The notes beneath the pieces are model-generated. The model did not search any database, was not told the origin of the DNA, and worked only from the letters and a program-made list of their open reading frames with translations. A DNA stretch of 64,000 nucleotides from an uncultured Christensenellaceae bacterium. Its GTDB lineage: Bacteria > Bacillota > Clostridia > Christensenellales > UBA3700. Below are positions 7,315-17,975 of the stretch, one piece after another. Each line of letters begins with the position of its first letter. Within the stretch, counting starts at the first letter, position 1. Made by a program: the position numbers and the translations under genes. Location: NCBI GenBank assembly GCA_944381365.1, contig CALWKW010000004.1, forward strand, positions 62,001 through 126,000, read 5' to 3'.

Positions 7315-9270
7315 ATGTATAATTTAAAAAGTAAGTACAAGCCTTGCGGAGACCAGCCGCAAGCCATAGAAAAACTTGTTCAGGGAGTGCAGGACGGACT
7401 CCGTACTCAGGTTTTGCTCGGTGTTACGGGAAGCGGAAAGACTTTTACTATGGCAAATGTTATCAAAGAGCTCGACAGACCCGCTTTGGTCATTGCTCAC
7501 AACAAGACTTTGGCGGCTCAGCTTTGCAATGAGTTCAGAGAGTTTTTCCCTGACAACAAGGTAGAATATTTTGTATCATATTACGATTATTATCAGCCTG
7601 AAGCTTATATTCCACGCACGGATACTTATATAGAAAAGGATTTGTCCATAAACGATGAAATAGACAAGTTGAGACACTCTGCCACAAGTGCTTTGTGCGA
7701 AAGCAGAAATGTCATTGTGGTGGCTTCTGTTTCGTGTATATACGGTTTGGGTGCACCTATAGAATATTATTCGATGGCGGTGTCGCTGAGAGAAGGTATG
7801 ACCGTAGACAGAGACGCTCTTTTGGACAAGCTTGTCGAGATTCAATACAAGCGAAGCGATATTGAGTTTTGCAGAGCGACATTCAGAGTAAGGGGCGATA
7901 TTGTGGAGATTTTCCCTGTGGAAAGCTCAAACAATGCCATAAGAGTAGAATTTTGGGGAGATGACATAGAGAGAATTGTCGAGTTTGATCCCTTGACATC
8001 GAAAGCTGTCTGCGAATTAAAGCATGTCAATATTTTCCCTGCAAGCCACTATGTTGTGGCAAGAGACAAGATGGATGACAGTCTCAAGCAAATCAAAGAA
8101 GATATGGTTGAGCAAGTAGAGCTTTTCAGACAACAAGGAAAATTGCTTGAGGCTCAAAGACTTCAAGAAAGAGTAAGTTATGATGTCGAAATGATAAAGG
8201 AAATGGGTTATTGTTCGGGCATAGAAAACTATTCGAGATATTTTGACGGACGCAAACCGGGTCAACCCCCTTACACATTGCTTGACTTCTTCCCGAAGGA
8301 TTATATTCTTTTTATAGACGAGAGTCACATGACTTTGCCACAGCTTAGAGCCATGTATAATGGCGATTTGGCAAGAAAAACAAATCTTGTCGAATACGGA
8401 TTCAGACTTCCTTCTGCTTATGACAACAGACCTTTGAAATTCAATGAATTCGATGAAAGAGTGGGACAAATGATTTGCGTATCGGCTACTCCCGCAAATT
8501 ATGAATTGGAGCAAGCAGGTCAGATTGTCGAACAGCTCATAAGACCTACGGGACTTGTCGATCCTGTGGTAGAAATTCATCCTATCGAAGGACAGATAGA
8601 CGATTTGATATCTCAAATCAACAAAATCGTAGAAGAAAAAGCAAGAGTGCTTGTCACAACGCTGACAAAAAAGATGGCAGAGAGTCTTACGGCTTATCTT
8701 ACCGAACAGCATCTCAGAGTAAAATATATGCACTCCGATATTGATACGCTGGAAAGAATAGAGATAATTGCAGGACTTAGACGAGGCGATTTTGATGTGT
8801 TGGTAGGCATAAATCTTTTAAGAGAAGGTTTGGATATACCAGAAGTAGAGCTTGTGGCGATTTTGGATGCCGACAAAGAAGGCTTTTTGCGTAGCGAAAC
8901 TTCATTGGTTCAGACGATAGGCCGTGCCGCAAGAAACAGTAAAGCAAAAGTAATAATGTATGCGGACAGAATTACGGACAGTATGCAAAAAGCTATTGAC
9001 GAAACAAACCGCAGAAGACAGATTCAGACGGAGTATAACAAACAGCACAATATTACTCCCAAAACAATTATAAAAGATATCAATAATACATTGGAGATAT
9101 CCAAAAAGATACAAGAGACTGACGATAAATCCGTCAAGGATATCAATAAGGAGTTGGCAAGACTCGCTACGGCGATGAAAGTCGCTTCGGCAAATCTTGA
9201 CTTCGAGCTTGCGATAAAATACAGAGAGCAGATTGCAAAGCTCAAAGAGCGACTCAAAAAAGCAAAATAA
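7315..9270 (+). CDS. uvrB: excinuclease ABC subunit B
   Basis: Damage-verifying helicase-like subunit of nucleotide excision repair; receives DNA from UvrA and recruits UvrC. 651 residues. Seen in order: GDQPQAI (residues 11-17), Walker A GVTGSGKT (about 36-43), the beta-hairpin region [16 protein letters not shown] box (about 338), the motif VI region QTIGRAARN, and the C-terminal UVR (UvrC-binding) domain (about 615-650, [20 protein letters not shown]). Start at [14 protein letters not shown] by family homology; the longer frame upstream covers the promoter. uvrA follows 11 nt later. Confidence 0.96.
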   Translation: MYNLKSKYKPCGDQPQAIEKLVQGVQDGLRTQVLLGVTGSGKTFTMANVIKELDRPALVIAHNKTLAAQLCNEFREFFPDNKVEYFVSYYDYYQPEAYIPRTDTYIEKDLSINDEIDKLRHSATSALCESRNVIVVASVSCIYGLGAPIEYYSMAVSLREGMTVDRDALLDKLVEIQYKRSDIEFCRATFRVRGDIVEIFPVESSNNAIRVEFWGDDIERIVEFDPLTSKAVCELKHVNIFPASHYVVARDKMDDSLKQIKEDMVEQVELFRQQGKLLEAQRLQERVSYDVEMIKEMGYCSGIENYSRYFDGRKPGQPPYTLLDFFPKDYILFIDESHMTLPQLRAMYNGDLARKTNLVEYGFRLPSAYDNRPLKFNEFDERVGQMICVSATPANYELEQAGQIVEQLIRPTGLVDPVVEIHPIEGQIDDLISQINKIVEEKARVLVTTLTKKMAESLTAYLTEQHLRVKYMHSDIDTLERIEIIAGLRRGDFDVLVGINLLREGLDIPEVELVAILDADKEGFLRSETSLVQTIGRAARNSKAKVIMYADRITDSMQKAIDETNRRRQIQTEYNKQHNITPKTIIKDINNTLEISKKIQETDDKSVKDINKELARLATAMKVASANLDFELAIKYREQIAKLKERLKKAK

Positions 9271-9281
9271 TAGGTGTGATT

Positions 9282-12098
9282 ATGCAAGATTATATATATG
9301 TAAAAGGTGCAAGAGTCCATAATCTTAAAAATATAGACATAAAGATTCCGAGAGATAAGCTTGTGGTATTTACCGGACTAAGCGGTTCGGGTAAATCTTC
9401 ATTGGCTTTTGATACAATATTTGCCGAAGGTCAAAGAAGATATATGGAGAGTCTTTCTTCTTATGCAAGACAATTTTTGGGACAGATGGACAAGCCTGAT
9501 GTCGATTATATCGAAGGATTGTCTCCTGCTATATCTATCGACCAAAAGACGACATCACACAACCCTCGTTCGACAGTGGGTACGGTCACAGAGATTTATG
9601 ACTATTTGAGATTGCTTTATGCAAGAATAGGTATACCTCATTGTCCTGTGTGCGGCAAAGAAATCGTACATCAATCAGTAGATCAGATAGCCGACAAAGT
9701 GCTTGCCAACAAAATGGGGTCAAAGATAAGAGTGCTTGCTCCTGTGGTAAGAGGAAGAAAAGGCGAATACTCAAAGCAAATCGAAGGATACAAAAAGAGC
9801 GGTTATAGCAGGCTTATTATTGACGGCAGCGAATACAATATTCTCGATGAGGATGTAAGTCTTGATAAAAACATAAAGCATAATATAAAAATCGTTGTGG
9901 ACAGAATTATCTTGAAAGAAGATATAAACAGACGACTTACAGACAGCTTGGAGACAGCTTTAAAACTTGCTGAAGGGCTTGTAGAAGTAGAAGTGGACGG
10001 ACAAATTAGTTTATATTCCACAAAATACGCTTGTCCCGATTGTGATATAAGCATAGAAGAATTGCAGCCCCGTATGTTTTCTTTCAACTCTCCTTTCGGT
10101 GCATGTCCCGATTGTTATGGATTGGGATTCAAAAGTGCTTTGGATATCAACAAGCTTATTAAGTGGGATAAATCCGTGTCGGAAGGTGCGTTGGATGTAA
10201 GCGGATGGAATATGGATGTAAGCAATTACAGTTCATCGATTTTTATGGCTTTGGCAAAAAGACATAATTTTTCCTTGCGCACACCCGTAAAGGATTTGCC
10301 AAAAAATATACTCAATATTTTGCTTTATGGCGATGATGAAAGATTGCAGATAAACTACAATTCTTCATTCGGATCAGGAGTTTTCAACAGGCATTTTGAA
10401 GGTGTAGCCAACAATATCATGAGAAGATACAAAGAGACATCTTCGGATTATGTCAAGCAAGAGCTTGAAAAATACATGATGCAGGTGCCTTGCGAAGTAT
10501 GTCACGGAAAAAGACTCAAAAAAGAAGTGCTTGGTGTCACGGTAGGCGGAAAGAATATATATGAAGTATGCGATATGCCTATCGATATGACGCTTGAATT
10601 TTTTGAAAACCTAAAGCTTACTCCCACTGAAGAGACTATTTCAAAACAGATTATAAAAGAAATAAAGGCAAGACTCGGATTTTTGGTCAATGTAGGACTT
10701 ACTTATCTTCAGCTCAATCGTACAGCAGCTACCTTGTCGGGTGGAGAGGCTCAGCGTATAAGACTTGCTACTCAGATAGGAAGCGGACTTATGGGAGTAT
10801 TGTATATCCTCGATGAGCCAAGCATAGGATTGCACCAAAGAGACAATGACAAATTGCTTGCGACTTTGGAAAAATTGAGAGATATGGGAAATACCTTGAT
10901 AGTTGTCGAGCATGACGAAGATACCATGAGAAAGGCAGATTTTATCGTGGATATCGGACCGAAAGCCGGTATAGAAGGCGGAGAAGTGGTCATTGCAGGC
11001 ACACCAGAAGAGGTCATGAATTGTCCTCAATCTATTACGGGTGCATATATGTCAGGCAGAGAAAAAATAGAATTGCCTTCAGAAAGAAGAAAGGGAAACG
11101 GCAAGTTTTTGAGTGTCAAAGGTGCGTATAAAAACAATCTGAAGAATATAGATGTCGATATACCTTTGGGTACATTTACGGTAATTACAGGAGTAAGCGG
11201 CAGCGGAAAAAGCAGTCTTGTCAATGAAGTTTTGTATCCTGTGCTTGCAAATAAGCTAAACGGCAGCAGAAACAATGAGATGTATTGCAAGGATATTGTC
11301 GGTATTGAAGAGCTCGATAAGGTAATTTGCATAGACCAGAGCCCTATCGGCCGTACCCCGAGATCCAACCCTGCGACATATACCAATGTATTCTCAGCGA
11401 TAAGAGATTTGTACGCAAAGACGCCTGAGGCGAAATCAAGAGGATACAAAAGCGGAAGATTTTCATTCAATGTGGCTGGCGGTAGATGTGAAAATTGCTC
11501 GGGAGACGGCATAAAGAAAATTGAAATGCACTTTTTGTCTGATGTCTATGTGCCTTGCGAAGTGTGTGGCGGAAAGAGATACAACAGAGAGACTTTGCAG
11601 GTAAAATACAAAGGCAAAAGCATTTATGATGTGCTCGATATGACGGTGGCTGAGGCGTGTGAGTTCTTCAAGAATATTCCTCAAATTTACAACAAAATCG
11701 TTACATTGAACGATGTCGGACTATCTTATGTGAAGCTTGGTCAATCTTCTACGACATTGTCAGGCGGCGAAGCACAGAGAGTAAAGCTTGCGACAGAACT
11801 CTCCAAAAGGTCTACGGGAAAGACTGTGTATATCCTCGATGAGCCTACCACGGGATTGCATAGTGCTGATGTAAAAAAATTGATAGGCATATTGCAAAGA
11901 TTGGTATCAAAAGGTAATAGCGTGATTGTAATCGAGCATAATCTCGATGTAATAAAAGTGGCTGATTATATTATAGATTTGGGACCTGAAGGAGGAGAAA
12001 AAGGCGGCACTATTGTCGCAAAAGGCACTCCCGAGGAAATAGCCGAATGCAAAAACAGCTATACGGGAAAATATCTCAAATCAAAGCTCAATGAATGA
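9282..12098 (+). CDS. uvrA: excinuclease ABC subunit A
   Basis: DNA-damage sensor ATPase of excision repair. 938 residues, standard length. Two ABC modules with Walker A ([14 protein letters not shown] about residue 32; [15 protein letters not shown] about 640), signature LSGGEAQR in both halves (about 486 and 828), and three zinc-type Cys pairs (CPVC, CPDC with [12 protein letters not shown] with CEVCGGKRY). ATG preferred over a GTG 6 nt upstream because of AGGTG spacing. Cotranscribed with uvrB. Confidence 0.97.
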   Translation: MQDYIYVKGARVHNLKNIDIKIPRDKLVVFTGLSGSGKSSLAFDTIFAEGQRRYMESLSSYARQFLGQMDKPDVDYIEGLSPAISIDQKTTSHNPRSTVGTVTEIYDYLRLLYARIGIPHCPVCGKEIVHQSVDQIADKVLANKMGSKIRVLAPVVRGRKGEYSKQIEGYKKSGYSRLIIDGSEYNILDEDVSLDKNIKHNIKIVVDRIILKEDINRRLTDSLETALKLAEGLVEVEVDGQISLYSTKYACPDCDISIEELQPRMFSFNSPFGACPDCYGLGFKSALDINKLIKWDKSVSEGALDVSGWNMDVSNYSSSIFMALAKRHNFSLRTPVKDLPKNILNILLYGDDERLQINYNSSFGSGVFNRHFEGVANNIMRRYKETSSDYVKQELEKYMMQVPCEVCHGKRLKKEVLGVTVGGKNIYEVCDMPIDMTLEFFENLKLTPTEETISKQIIKEIKARLGFLVNVGLTYLQLNRTAATLSGGEAQRIRLATQIGSGLMGVLYILDEPSIGLHQRDNDKLLATLEKLRDMGNTLIVVEHDEDTMRKADFIVDIGPKAGIEGGEVVIAGTPEEVMNCPQSITGAYMSGREKIELPSERRKGNGKFLSVKGAYKNNLKNIDVDIPLGTFTVITGVSGSGKSSLVNEVLYPVLANKLNGSRNNEMYCKDIVGIEELDKVICIDQSPIGRTPRSNPATYTNVFSAIRDLYAKTPEAKSRGYKSGRFSFNVAGGRCENCSGDGIKKIEMHFLSDVYVPCEVCGGKRYNRETLQVKYKGKSIYDVLDMTVAEACEFFKNIPQIYNKIVTLNDVGLSYVKLGQSSTTLSGGEAQRVKLATELSKRSTGKTVYILDEPTTGLHSADVKKLIGILQRLVSKGNSVIVIEHNLDVIKVADYIIDLGPEGGEKGGTIVAKGTPEEIAECKNSYTGKYLKSKLNE

Positions 12099-12170
12099 TA
12101 ACGGATATTAATACGAATTGAAATATCAATATAAAGATATATACAAATATATCGAATGTCCAGAATGCTT

Positions 12171-12206
12171 AAAAGTCAAACAGTAATGCTGTTTGACTTT
12201 TTTATT
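12171..12206 (+). terminator. terminator of uvrBA
   Basis: A 13-bp stem, aaaagtcaaacag/ctgtttgactttt, with a 5-nt loop and a trailing T run. Confidence 0.9.
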
Positions 12207-12312
12207 CATAAATTCATTTATTAAAATTGTAGAGAAATACAAAACTGAATTTTTAATTGATAAAATAATATCTGAATTACATAAAAATATCGATTTGAAA
12301 CATAATTGTAGT

Positions 12313-13056
12313 ATGCTTATAGTATTTACGAGATCGATAATAATCTATATATTTTTGCTTATAGCAATGCGATTGATGGGCAAAAAACAGCTTGGAGAGC
12401 TTCAGCCATTTGAATTTGCAATCACATTGATAGCGGCAGAGCTTGCTTGCATACCTATGTCGGATACGCAAGTCCCTGTATTATACGGCTTGGTGCCAAT
12501 ATTTACGCTTTTTGTAGTAGAATTTACTTTAACAAAGATAGTAAAACATTCTATAAGAATGAGAAAACTTATCAATGGCAAGCCTGTAATAGTGATTACT
12601 CCTCAAGGTATAGATTATGAAGCTATAAACAAACTCGATATGACAATTCATGATATTATGGAAGCTATAAGGTCAAAAAACTATTCTTCTCCGGCAGAGC
12701 TTGAATGGGCAATCGTTGAGACGAACGGCGATATGTCAGTAGTACCAAAGACAGAAAACCGTGCCGTCACAATGGCAGATTTGGGGCTTGAATGTAAGCA
12801 TGCACTTATACCATATTCGATAATTTGCGAAGGAAAACTCATGGAGCAAAATATGAAAAGAAGCGGTTTTGATGATAAAAAACTTAAGACTATTTTAGAT
12901 AAATACAATTATGGATTGAGGGAAATACTGTTGCTTCTTATAAACGGTGATGGTGAGTATTATTTGCAGCCTAAACACGGAAATTATATATCGGGAAATC
13001 TAAGCGACATTATGAATAAAGAAAAAAATAGCAAGATAATAGGTAGCTTAAATTAA
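12313..13056 (+). CDS. DUF421 (YetF/YcaP-type) membrane protein
   Basis: 247 residues. An N-terminal three-helix membrane domain (about 1-80) carries the family signature RLMGKKQLGELQPFEFAITL. A soluble alpha/beta domain follows (NGKPVIVITPQG, ELEWAIVETNGDMSVVP) and then a shorter C-terminal part. DUF421 proteins are common in spore formers; biochemical function is unknown. Start at MLIVFTRS, where the hydrophobic domain begins; the longer frame overlaps the uvrA terminator. No Shine-Dalgarno is seen; a CATAAT box is 6 nt upstream of the ATG. Confidence 0.8.
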   Translation: MLIVFTRSIIIYIFLLIAMRLMGKKQLGELQPFEFAITLIAAELACIPMSDTQVPVLYGLVPIFTLFVVEFTLTKIVKHSIRMRKLINGKPVIVITPQGIDYEAINKLDMTIHDIMEAIRSKNYSSPAELEWAIVETNGDMSVVPKTENRAVTMADLGLECKHALIPYSIICEGKLMEQNMKRSGFDDKKLKTILDKYNYGLREILLLLINGDGEYYLQPKHGNYISGNLSDIMNKEKNSKIIGSLN

Positions 13057-13392
13057 TAGATATTATAAACAGTATAAAATATTTGAATTTGAGACCTATT
13101 ATGAAAGATAGTTATAAGAACTAAAAAATTATATAAATGTTGATAGAATGATAAATTAAAGATGACTTTGACGATTAAAATCTTATAAAAGATATAGGCA
13201 GTATTGAAATTAAAAGTATTAACTATAAAATATAAGTTTTTAGTAAAAAGATAAAAATATAGAGAAAATATTAATAAATATTGCAAATTGAACATTGTTC
13301 AATTTGCAAATAACCCACACATTTACATAAAAATTTAATGTTATTATCCAAAAATAGAGTTAAAAAGCGGATTATGATATTCTGAGGTGATT
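13057..13392. other. AT-rich spacer between the DUF421 and DUF4363 genes
   Basis: 336 nt with no credible gene. It holds the 29-nt palindrome at 13281-13309 and, at the right end, the GAGGTG ribosome site of the next gene. Otherwise simple A/T sequence. Confidence 0.6.
13281..13309. repeat. palindrome family copy 1 (14-bp arms)
   Basis: The core TTGAACATTGTTCAA is extended to 14-bp perfect arms around a central T (arms 13281-13294 and 13296-13309). No T run follows, so it is not a usual terminator. Confidence 0.85.
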
Positions 13393-13773
13393 ATGGCAAA
13401 AGTAGTGCTTACGATAGTGCTTTTGAGTATGATATTGACTTTAGGCATTGGCGAACAGATATTTATGACCACCAGCTTTGATAAGCTTGCAGAAAGATGC
13501 GATGAAATACAATCCATGCTCGTACAAAAAAGATATCAGGAAGCAGGCAAATCAATAGCATCCTTAAAAGCATGGTGGGGGAAAAGAAGAGATATTCTTG
13601 AATTTACTTGCCCAAACAATGATATAAAGGATATATACAAGGAAATAGGAGAACTCGAAGGAACTATATATTCAGAGATGTATGACGATTCGATTACTCG
13701 TACAAATGTAATAAAAAGTATGGCGGAAAATTCAAAAAACTTGTTGATATACAGGATAAAAAATATCTTGTAA
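13393..13773 (+). CDS. DUF4363-type membrane-anchored protein
   Basis: 126 residues, ATG after GAGGTG. One N-terminal membrane helix or uncleaved signal (residues 1-20, AKVVLTIVLLSMILTLGIGE), then an outside helical domain with a repeated Asp/Glu/Lys pattern (SFDKLAERCDEIQSMLV, EAGKSIASLKAWWGKRRDIL). Small DUF4363 proteins with this plan are found next to DUF421 genes in clostridia; the gene pair here fits. Function unknown. Confidence 0.65.
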   Translation: MAKVVLTIVLLSMILTLGIGEQIFMTTSFDKLAERCDEIQSMLVQKRYQEAGKSIASLKAWWGKRRDILEFTCPNNDIKDIYKEIGELEGTIYSEMYDDSITRTNVIKSMAENSKNLLIYRIKNIL

Positions 13774-13922
13774 AATAATAGAATAATCAATTTTGAAATA
13801 AGTAAATAATTGATTATATTCGTAATAAATATAAAACTTATTAATTTGACTAAATAATTATAAATTGCCTTATTTGAATAATAAAATCAAAAATGTGAGC
13901 AACATACTGTTATTATAATAAA

Positions 13923-13937
13923 CTGAACAATGTTCAA
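13923..13937. repeat. palindrome family copy 2
   Basis: CTGAACAATGTTCAA: one mismatch (C for T at the first base) to the 15-bp core TTGAACA-N-TGTTCAA. Confidence 0.7.
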
Positions 13938-14121
13938 ATAATATTTAAATATATAACTTTATTATAATACTCAGGTAATATCTGTATTAAAAAAATATAT
14001 TTAAATTAAGTATTTGAATGACAAATAAATGAATCGATATATAAAATATTGACTTTTGAAGTATAATAAAAAACAAGTATATATATGAAAATATTCTAAA
14101 TAAGTCGATTATTTGCAAAAG

Positions 14122-14172
14122 AGCATAATTAAAATACACAAATTGAACATTGTTCAATTTGTGTATTATGCT
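14122..14172. repeat. palindrome family copy 3, long hairpin
   Basis: The core is extended to 17-bp perfect arms (14133-14149 and 14151-14167) and, after a 6-nt bulge on the left, another 5 bp (agcat/atgct). It lies about 100 nt past the end of the fol operon on the minus strand and might end that transcript, although the T run there is poor. Confidence 0.85.
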
Positions 14173-14269
14173 ATTTAAAGATTAATTTTTCTATGTATTA
14201 TGTCAATTAATTGGTCAGTAAATCGGCTTTATTTTGATTGTGTTGCACCAGATTTATTGAGGTATAATA

Positions 14270-15094
14270 CTAATTGTTCTTTTTTGAAAGCAATTCATTT
14301 AGTAGATCTTTTATTCTTTTGTGATATAAAGGGCATACAAAATCAGAAGCTATCTCATTGAGAGGAACAAGCACAAAATCTCTGTTGTGATAATCTGCAT
14401 GAGGAATCGTGAGCTCTTTTGTATATATTATTTCATTGCCGTAAAAGACGATATCTATATCCAAAGTTCTGTCGCCCCAATGCACATTTCTTTCTCTGTG
14501 AGCTTCAGCTTCTATATTATGCAGGTATTCAAGAAGAGAAGATGGGGAGAGATAGGTATTTATTTTTACTGCAAGATTGATAAAAGGAAGGCTTGCTACT
14601 CCGCCATAGGGAGGATTTTCTAGATATGACGAAACCTTTTCTATTCTGATAGCTGGATTTTCGCCAAGTCTTTTTATGGCAAAATCAAGTGTAGCTTTTC
14701 TGTCTCCCAGATTGCTTCCTAAAGACAGATATATATTTTTTCTTTCTAGAGTAGTGGATACCGAAACATTTTCAAAAGGCAAGTTTACAGGTGCTTCAGG
14801 CTTTTTTACCTCTAATTTTACTGCTTCGACAGGGTATTTTTGCATTATCATTGAAGCTGTGCGAAAACATAAAGTCTCTATAAGATTAAAAGTGTTTTCT
14901 TTGGCAAAATCTGTGATAGATTGCATTACTTCGCCGTAATCGAGAGTATAATCGAGATTATCCGTTGTGCCTGCTTTTTCAAAATCGTATGTCAATTCAC
15001 AATTGAATACAAAGGGCTGAGGATTGACTTTTTCTTCGTCAAAACAGCCGTGGCATGTGATTACTTTTAGATTTTGTATATTTATTTTGCTCAT
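14270..15094 (-). CDS. folBK: fused dihydroneopterin aldolase / HPPK
   Basis: A bifunctional folate enzyme of 274 residues. Residues 1-117 are FolB (dihydroneopterin aldolase: CHGCFDEEKVNPQPFVF, DLDYT-type DNLDYTLDYGEV, NLIETL). Residues 118-274 are FolK (6-hydroxymethyl-dihydropterin pyrophosphokinase: YLSLGSNLGDR, WGDRTLDIDIVFYG with the Mg-binding DxD, PHADYHNRDFVLVPL). It makes the activated pterin used by FolP, whose gene it overlaps by 4 nt (ATGA). Last gene of the fol operon. Confidence 0.93.
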   Translation of the reverse strand: MSKINIQNLKVITCHGCFDEEKVNPQPFVFNCELTYDFEKAGTTDNLDYTLDYGEVMQSITDFAKENTFNLIETLCFRTASMIMQKYPVEAVKLEVKKPEAPVNLPFENVSVSTTLERKNIYLSLGSNLGDRKATLDFAIKRLGENPAIRIEKVSSYLENPPYGGVASLPFINLAVKINTYLSPSSLLEYLHNIEAEAHRERNVHWGDRTLDIDIVFYGNEIIYTKELTIPHADYHNRDFVLVPLNEIASDFVCPLYHKRIKDLLNELLSKKNN

Positions 15095-15885
15095 TTTTTC
15101 AAAAGTTCCTTTTCTTGTCTTATAGTGTCAAAGTTTTCTTTTATATCATGCACTCTTACAAACAATACATTTTTTCTTACGGCTTTTTTGGTTGTTTCGA
15201 GTGTGGGGGCAAGTCTGTCTTTTACTTCTCCGCCAAACATGGACTTTCTGGATGTTCCCAGCAAAAGAGGAAGCCCGTATCTGTGAAGCTTTTCATAATT
15301 ATCTACTACGATATGGTTTTGCTCCTTTGTCTTTCCAAAGCCTATTCCGCCATCCAATAAAATTTTGTCTTTTTGTATTCCTGCTTCTTCACAAAGTTTG
15401 AGGCTTTTGTCAAAAAATTTGTACATGTATTGCCACAAATCTTTGTCTTGAGATATATGGTCTTGATTTTGCATTATACATACGCTTGCATTGTATTTTG
15501 CAATGATTTTTGCCATTTTGTCAGAGTTTCCCCATTGCAGTCCCCAAATATCGTTTATCAAATCAGCACCATTTTGAAGTGCCAGCTCGGCTACATAAGG
15601 GTAGTATGTGTCGACAGATAAAGGTATATCAAAATTTGTCTTTATCAGTTTTATGGCATTCTCGAGCCTTTTCCATTCCTCTTCCTGACTTACGGGAGTA
15701 TGCCCGGGGCGAGTGGATTGTCCGCCTATGTCAATGACAGAAGCCCCGTCATCGATTGCCTTTTTTACTTTTTCAAGCAATGTATCGTTTGTCGTGCGGC
15801 TTTTTTCGTAAAAAGAGTCGGGAGTAAGGTTGATAATCGCCATTATATAAGTATCGTTTTCAAAAGTTTTGTTGCCGATTATCAT
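15091..15885 (-). CDS. folP: dihydropteroate synthase
   Basis: Joins hydroxymethyl-dihydropterin pyrophosphate with p-aminobenzoate; the sulfonamide target. 264 residues, TIM barrel. Seen: MAIINLTPDSFYEKSR (pterin/diphosphate loop), DIGGQSTRPGHTPVS (loop 2), LSVDTYY, LINDIWGL, LLDGGIGFGKT, LLLGTSRKS and the closing VRVHDIKENFD. Loop residues look like a working enzyme. It sits between folE and folBK with 2-nt and overlapping junctions. Confidence 0.95.
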   Translation of the reverse strand: MIIGNKTFENDTYIMAIINLTPDSFYEKSRTTNDTLLEKVKKAIDDGASVIDIGGQSTRPGHTPVSQEEEWKRLENAIKLIKTNFDIPLSVDTYYPYVAELALQNGADLINDIWGLQWGNSDKMAKIIAKYNASVCIMQNQDHISQDKDLWQYMYKFFDKSLKLCEEAGIQKDKILLDGGIGFGKTKEQNHIVVDNYEKLHRYGLPLLLGTSRKSMFGGEVKDRLAPTLETTKKAVRKNVLFVRVHDIKENFDTIRQEKELLKK

Positions 15886-15887
15886 AA

Positions 15888-16451
15888 TTACCTCATAAGC
15901 GACAAAATGTGGTGCTGGTTTGTTTCATCTATATCGCCGAGTACGGTGTAAGTAGTGGTTTTGCTGCCCACTTTTCTTACTCCTCTTGCCGTCATGCAGG
16001 TATGTTCGGCCTCACACAAAACTATTACGCCTTTTGCTTTAAGATTGTCCATTACAGCCTCGGCAATCTGATTGGTAAGTCTTTCTTGAAGCTGTAATCT
16101 TCTCGCAAATACTTCTACCGTGCGGGCAAGCTTTGACAATCCCACGACTCTGTCATTAGGGATATAAGCTATTGCGATTTTGCCAAAAAAGGGCATAAGA
16201 TGATGTTCGCACATTGAAGTAAAAGATATATCTTTTTCTATTACGATATTGCTAGATTTTACATCAAAAGTCTTGGACAGATGCACTTTTTCGTCATCTC
16301 TGTATCCTGAGGTAAGTTCCTCATACATATTTGCTACTCTTTTGGGAGTGTCGACAAGACCTTCTCTATCGGGATCTTCGCCGATAGCTTCCAAGAGCAT
16401 TTTTACGGCAGTTTGTATTTTTTCTTTATCTATATTATTTATTTTTTTCAT
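15888..16451 (-). CDS. folE: GTP cyclohydrolase I
   Basis: Converts GTP to dihydroneopterin triphosphate, the entry step of folate synthesis. 187 residues. Zinc ligands are visible in CEHHLMPF and in LCEAEHTCM. Other signature blocks are [32 protein letters not shown] and [16 protein letters not shown] precedes an ATG-ATG pair; the second has normal spacing and the first (16454) is possible. A longer frame from 16475 overlaps folC and lacks a ribosome site. Confidence 0.95.
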   Translation of the reverse strand: MKKINNIDKEKIQTAVKMLLEAIGEDPDREGLVDTPKRVANMYEELTSGYRDDEKVHLSKTFDVKSSNIVIEKDISFTSMCEHHLMPFFGKIAIAYIPNDRVVGLSKLARTVEVFARRLQLQERLTNQIAEAVMDNLKAKGVIVLCEAEHTCMTARGVRKVGSKTTTYTVLGDIDETNQHHILSLMR

Positions 16452-16461
16452 CATAATCTCC

Positions 16462-17715
16462 TTAGGACAATTCATTTATTGCATTCAATGCACTTGAAAG
16501 AATACTCAGCGAACCGCATACCACGATGAGCGGATAGGGGAGAGAGTAAGCTTTTTTTACGGCATTTGATATTGATGAATCGCTTGTAGTATTTTTTGTA
16601 TAACAAAGACACTTTTCCATTGTGATATTTTCGTCTTGTCCTCTTTGAGAAGGGGGCTTTATCGCAATAAAACAATCGGCAAGATTTCCTATGTTTTTTA
16701 ATACTCCGTCCATATCCTTGTCTTTGAACATGCCGAAAACAAAGCATTTTTGCATATCGCTGAAGTTTTTTCTGAGTTCGTCAGCGAGGACTTTTGCTCC
16801 GTCTTCGTTGTGAGTGCCGTCCAAAAGAAAAGTCTTTTGTCCTTTTATTATCTTTTGCAATCTTCCTTTCCAAATTGCGTTTTCTATGCCGGATTTGATT
16901 GAGTCGTCATCTATATTAAAGCCTTTTTGTCTTAATACATAAGCACATTCGATTGCCAAAGAGCAATTTTGAAGCTGATATCCGCCAAGCTGTTTTAAAT
17001 GATACAATACGCCTTTGTATTCAAAATCCTGTCCGTTTTTGTCGCTTCTAAGGGGTATAGGCGAGTCGGCGAGTATCAAATCGTCTACTTTTTGAAGAAC
17101 TGCCATGACTTCGTCATTTTGTCTGAATGTTATTAGCGGGCAATTCTTTACGATAGCCACTTTTTCTTTTGCAATTTGCGTCAAAGTATTTCCTAATATG
17201 GCTACATGGTCATAAGATATCGAAGTGATTACTGCTGCGAGCTTTTGAAGAATAACATTTGTGGCATCGAGTCTGCCTCCGAGACCGCATTCAAGCACGC
17301 ATATATCGCAATTATTGTCAAGAAAGAAGAGCATAGCCACCGCAAATTCAAGCTCAAAAGCTGTGGGAAGGGTAAGACCTTCTTCCTGCATTTTTTCTCG
17401 TTCTTTTGCGACTATCGAAATGTATTTTGCTACGCTGTCGTTGTCGATAGGTGAGTTGTTGAGAAGATATCTCTCATTATAGCCGAATACCGAGGGTGAA
17501 TTGAATGTTCCCACCTTGTATCCGCTTTTTATAAGAATGTTTGTGATAAAGCAGCTTGTAGAGCCTTTTCCGTTTGTTCCTGCGATATGAACGAATTTGA
17601 GCTTTTTTTCGGGATTGCCAAGCCTTTGCAAAAGCAAAGCTACTGTCTCAAGTCCGTAAGAGCTGCCGAATTTTTCGATATTTTCAATGTATTCTACTGC
17701 TTGATTATAAAACAA
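16462..17715 (-). CDS. folC: folylpolyglutamate / dihydrofolate synthase
   Basis: Adds glutamate to dihydropteroate or folate. 417 residues, Mur-ligase fold: P-loop [14 protein letters not shown] (about residues 44-57), [14 protein letters not shown] with the Asp-His pair, [14 protein letters not shown], and [14 protein letters not shown] in the C-domain. Start: the frame opens at an ATG (17748), but AGGAGG followed by 9 nt and TTG at 17715 gives the standard N-terminus ([17 protein letters not shown]), so a TTG start is preferred. First gene behind the THF riboswitch. Confidence 0.92.
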   Translation of the reverse strand: MFYNQAVEYIENIEKFGSSYGLETVALLLQRLGNPEKKLKFVHIAGTNGKGSTSCFITNILIKSGYKVGTFNSPSVFGYNERYLLNNSPIDNDSVAKYISIVAKEREKMQEEGLTLPTAFELEFAVAMLFFLDNNCDICVLECGLGGRLDATNVILQKLAAVITSISYDHVAILGNTLTQIAKEKVAIVKNCPLITFRQNDEVMAVLQKVDDLILADSPIPLRSDKNGQDFEYKGVLYHLKQLGGYQLQNCSLAIECAYVLRQKGFNIDDDSIKSGIENAIWKGRLQKIIKGQKTFLLDGTHNEDGAKVLADELRKNFSDMQKCFVFGMFKDKDMDGVLKNIGNLADCFIAIKPPSQRGQDENITMEKCLCYTKNTTSDSSISNAVKKAYSLPYPLIVVCGSLSILSSALNAINELS

Positions 17716-17777
17716 AAAAAAGAACCTCCTTGAAAGAGCTTCTCCCATAAATCAGACTTGAAAATATAAAAAGTCTA

Positions 17778-17870
17778 AAAGTGGGAGTGAGTATTGTATC
17801 GCAAGCCGCAGCTTTTCGTTCGCCGGCACTCCCCGTCCGTACGACACTTTACGCACAATCTCTACACTTT
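17778..17870 (-). promoter_or_regulatory. THF (tetrahydrofolate) riboswitch
   Basis: The only GC-rich noncoding stretch nearby. On the minus strand: outer stem AAAGTG (17870-17865) with CACTTT; inner stem ATTGT/ACAAT; the conserved GTAAAGTGT and AACGAA blocks; and GGGGAGT able to pair with the 3' ACTCCC, matching the long-range pseudoknot of THF riboswitches. The 5' edge falls at the predicted transcription start. It would sense reduced folates and turn down folC-folE-folP-folBK. No strong terminator follows, so control of translation is more likely. Confidence 0.8.
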
Positions 17871-17877
17871 CAAATAG

Positions 17878-17906
17878 ATTATATCAAATATGAGTGTAAA
17901 AAGCAA
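17878..17906 (-). promoter_or_regulatory. promoter of the fol operon
   Basis: Minus strand TTGCTT (17906-17901), 17-nt spacer, TATAAT (17883-17878); start near 17871, at the edge of the riboswitch. Confidence 0.65.
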
Positions 17907-17975
17907 GGTTTGAAATATTAAAAAACAATTTGATAATTATATTATAAACAGGATTATATATTATAAATTCAAAGA

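Larger units (their letters stand above)
13774..14269. other. gene-free AT-rich region with two palindromes
   Basis: 496 nt, very A/T rich, no open frame of note on either strand. It holds palindrome copies at 13923-13937 and 14122-14172. It separates convergent genes (DUF4363 forward, folBK reverse). Confidence 0.65.

Noticed and set aside
13281..13309. Reading the TTGAACA palindromes as LexA boxes
   Set aside because: The GAAC and GTTC half sites are 3 nt apart here, while the Gram-positive LexA box has 4; the neighbouring genes are also not SOS genes.
13838..14100. Promoter-like TTGACT/TATAAT near 14050-14069
   Set aside because: The boxes are only about 7 nt apart and no gene follows.
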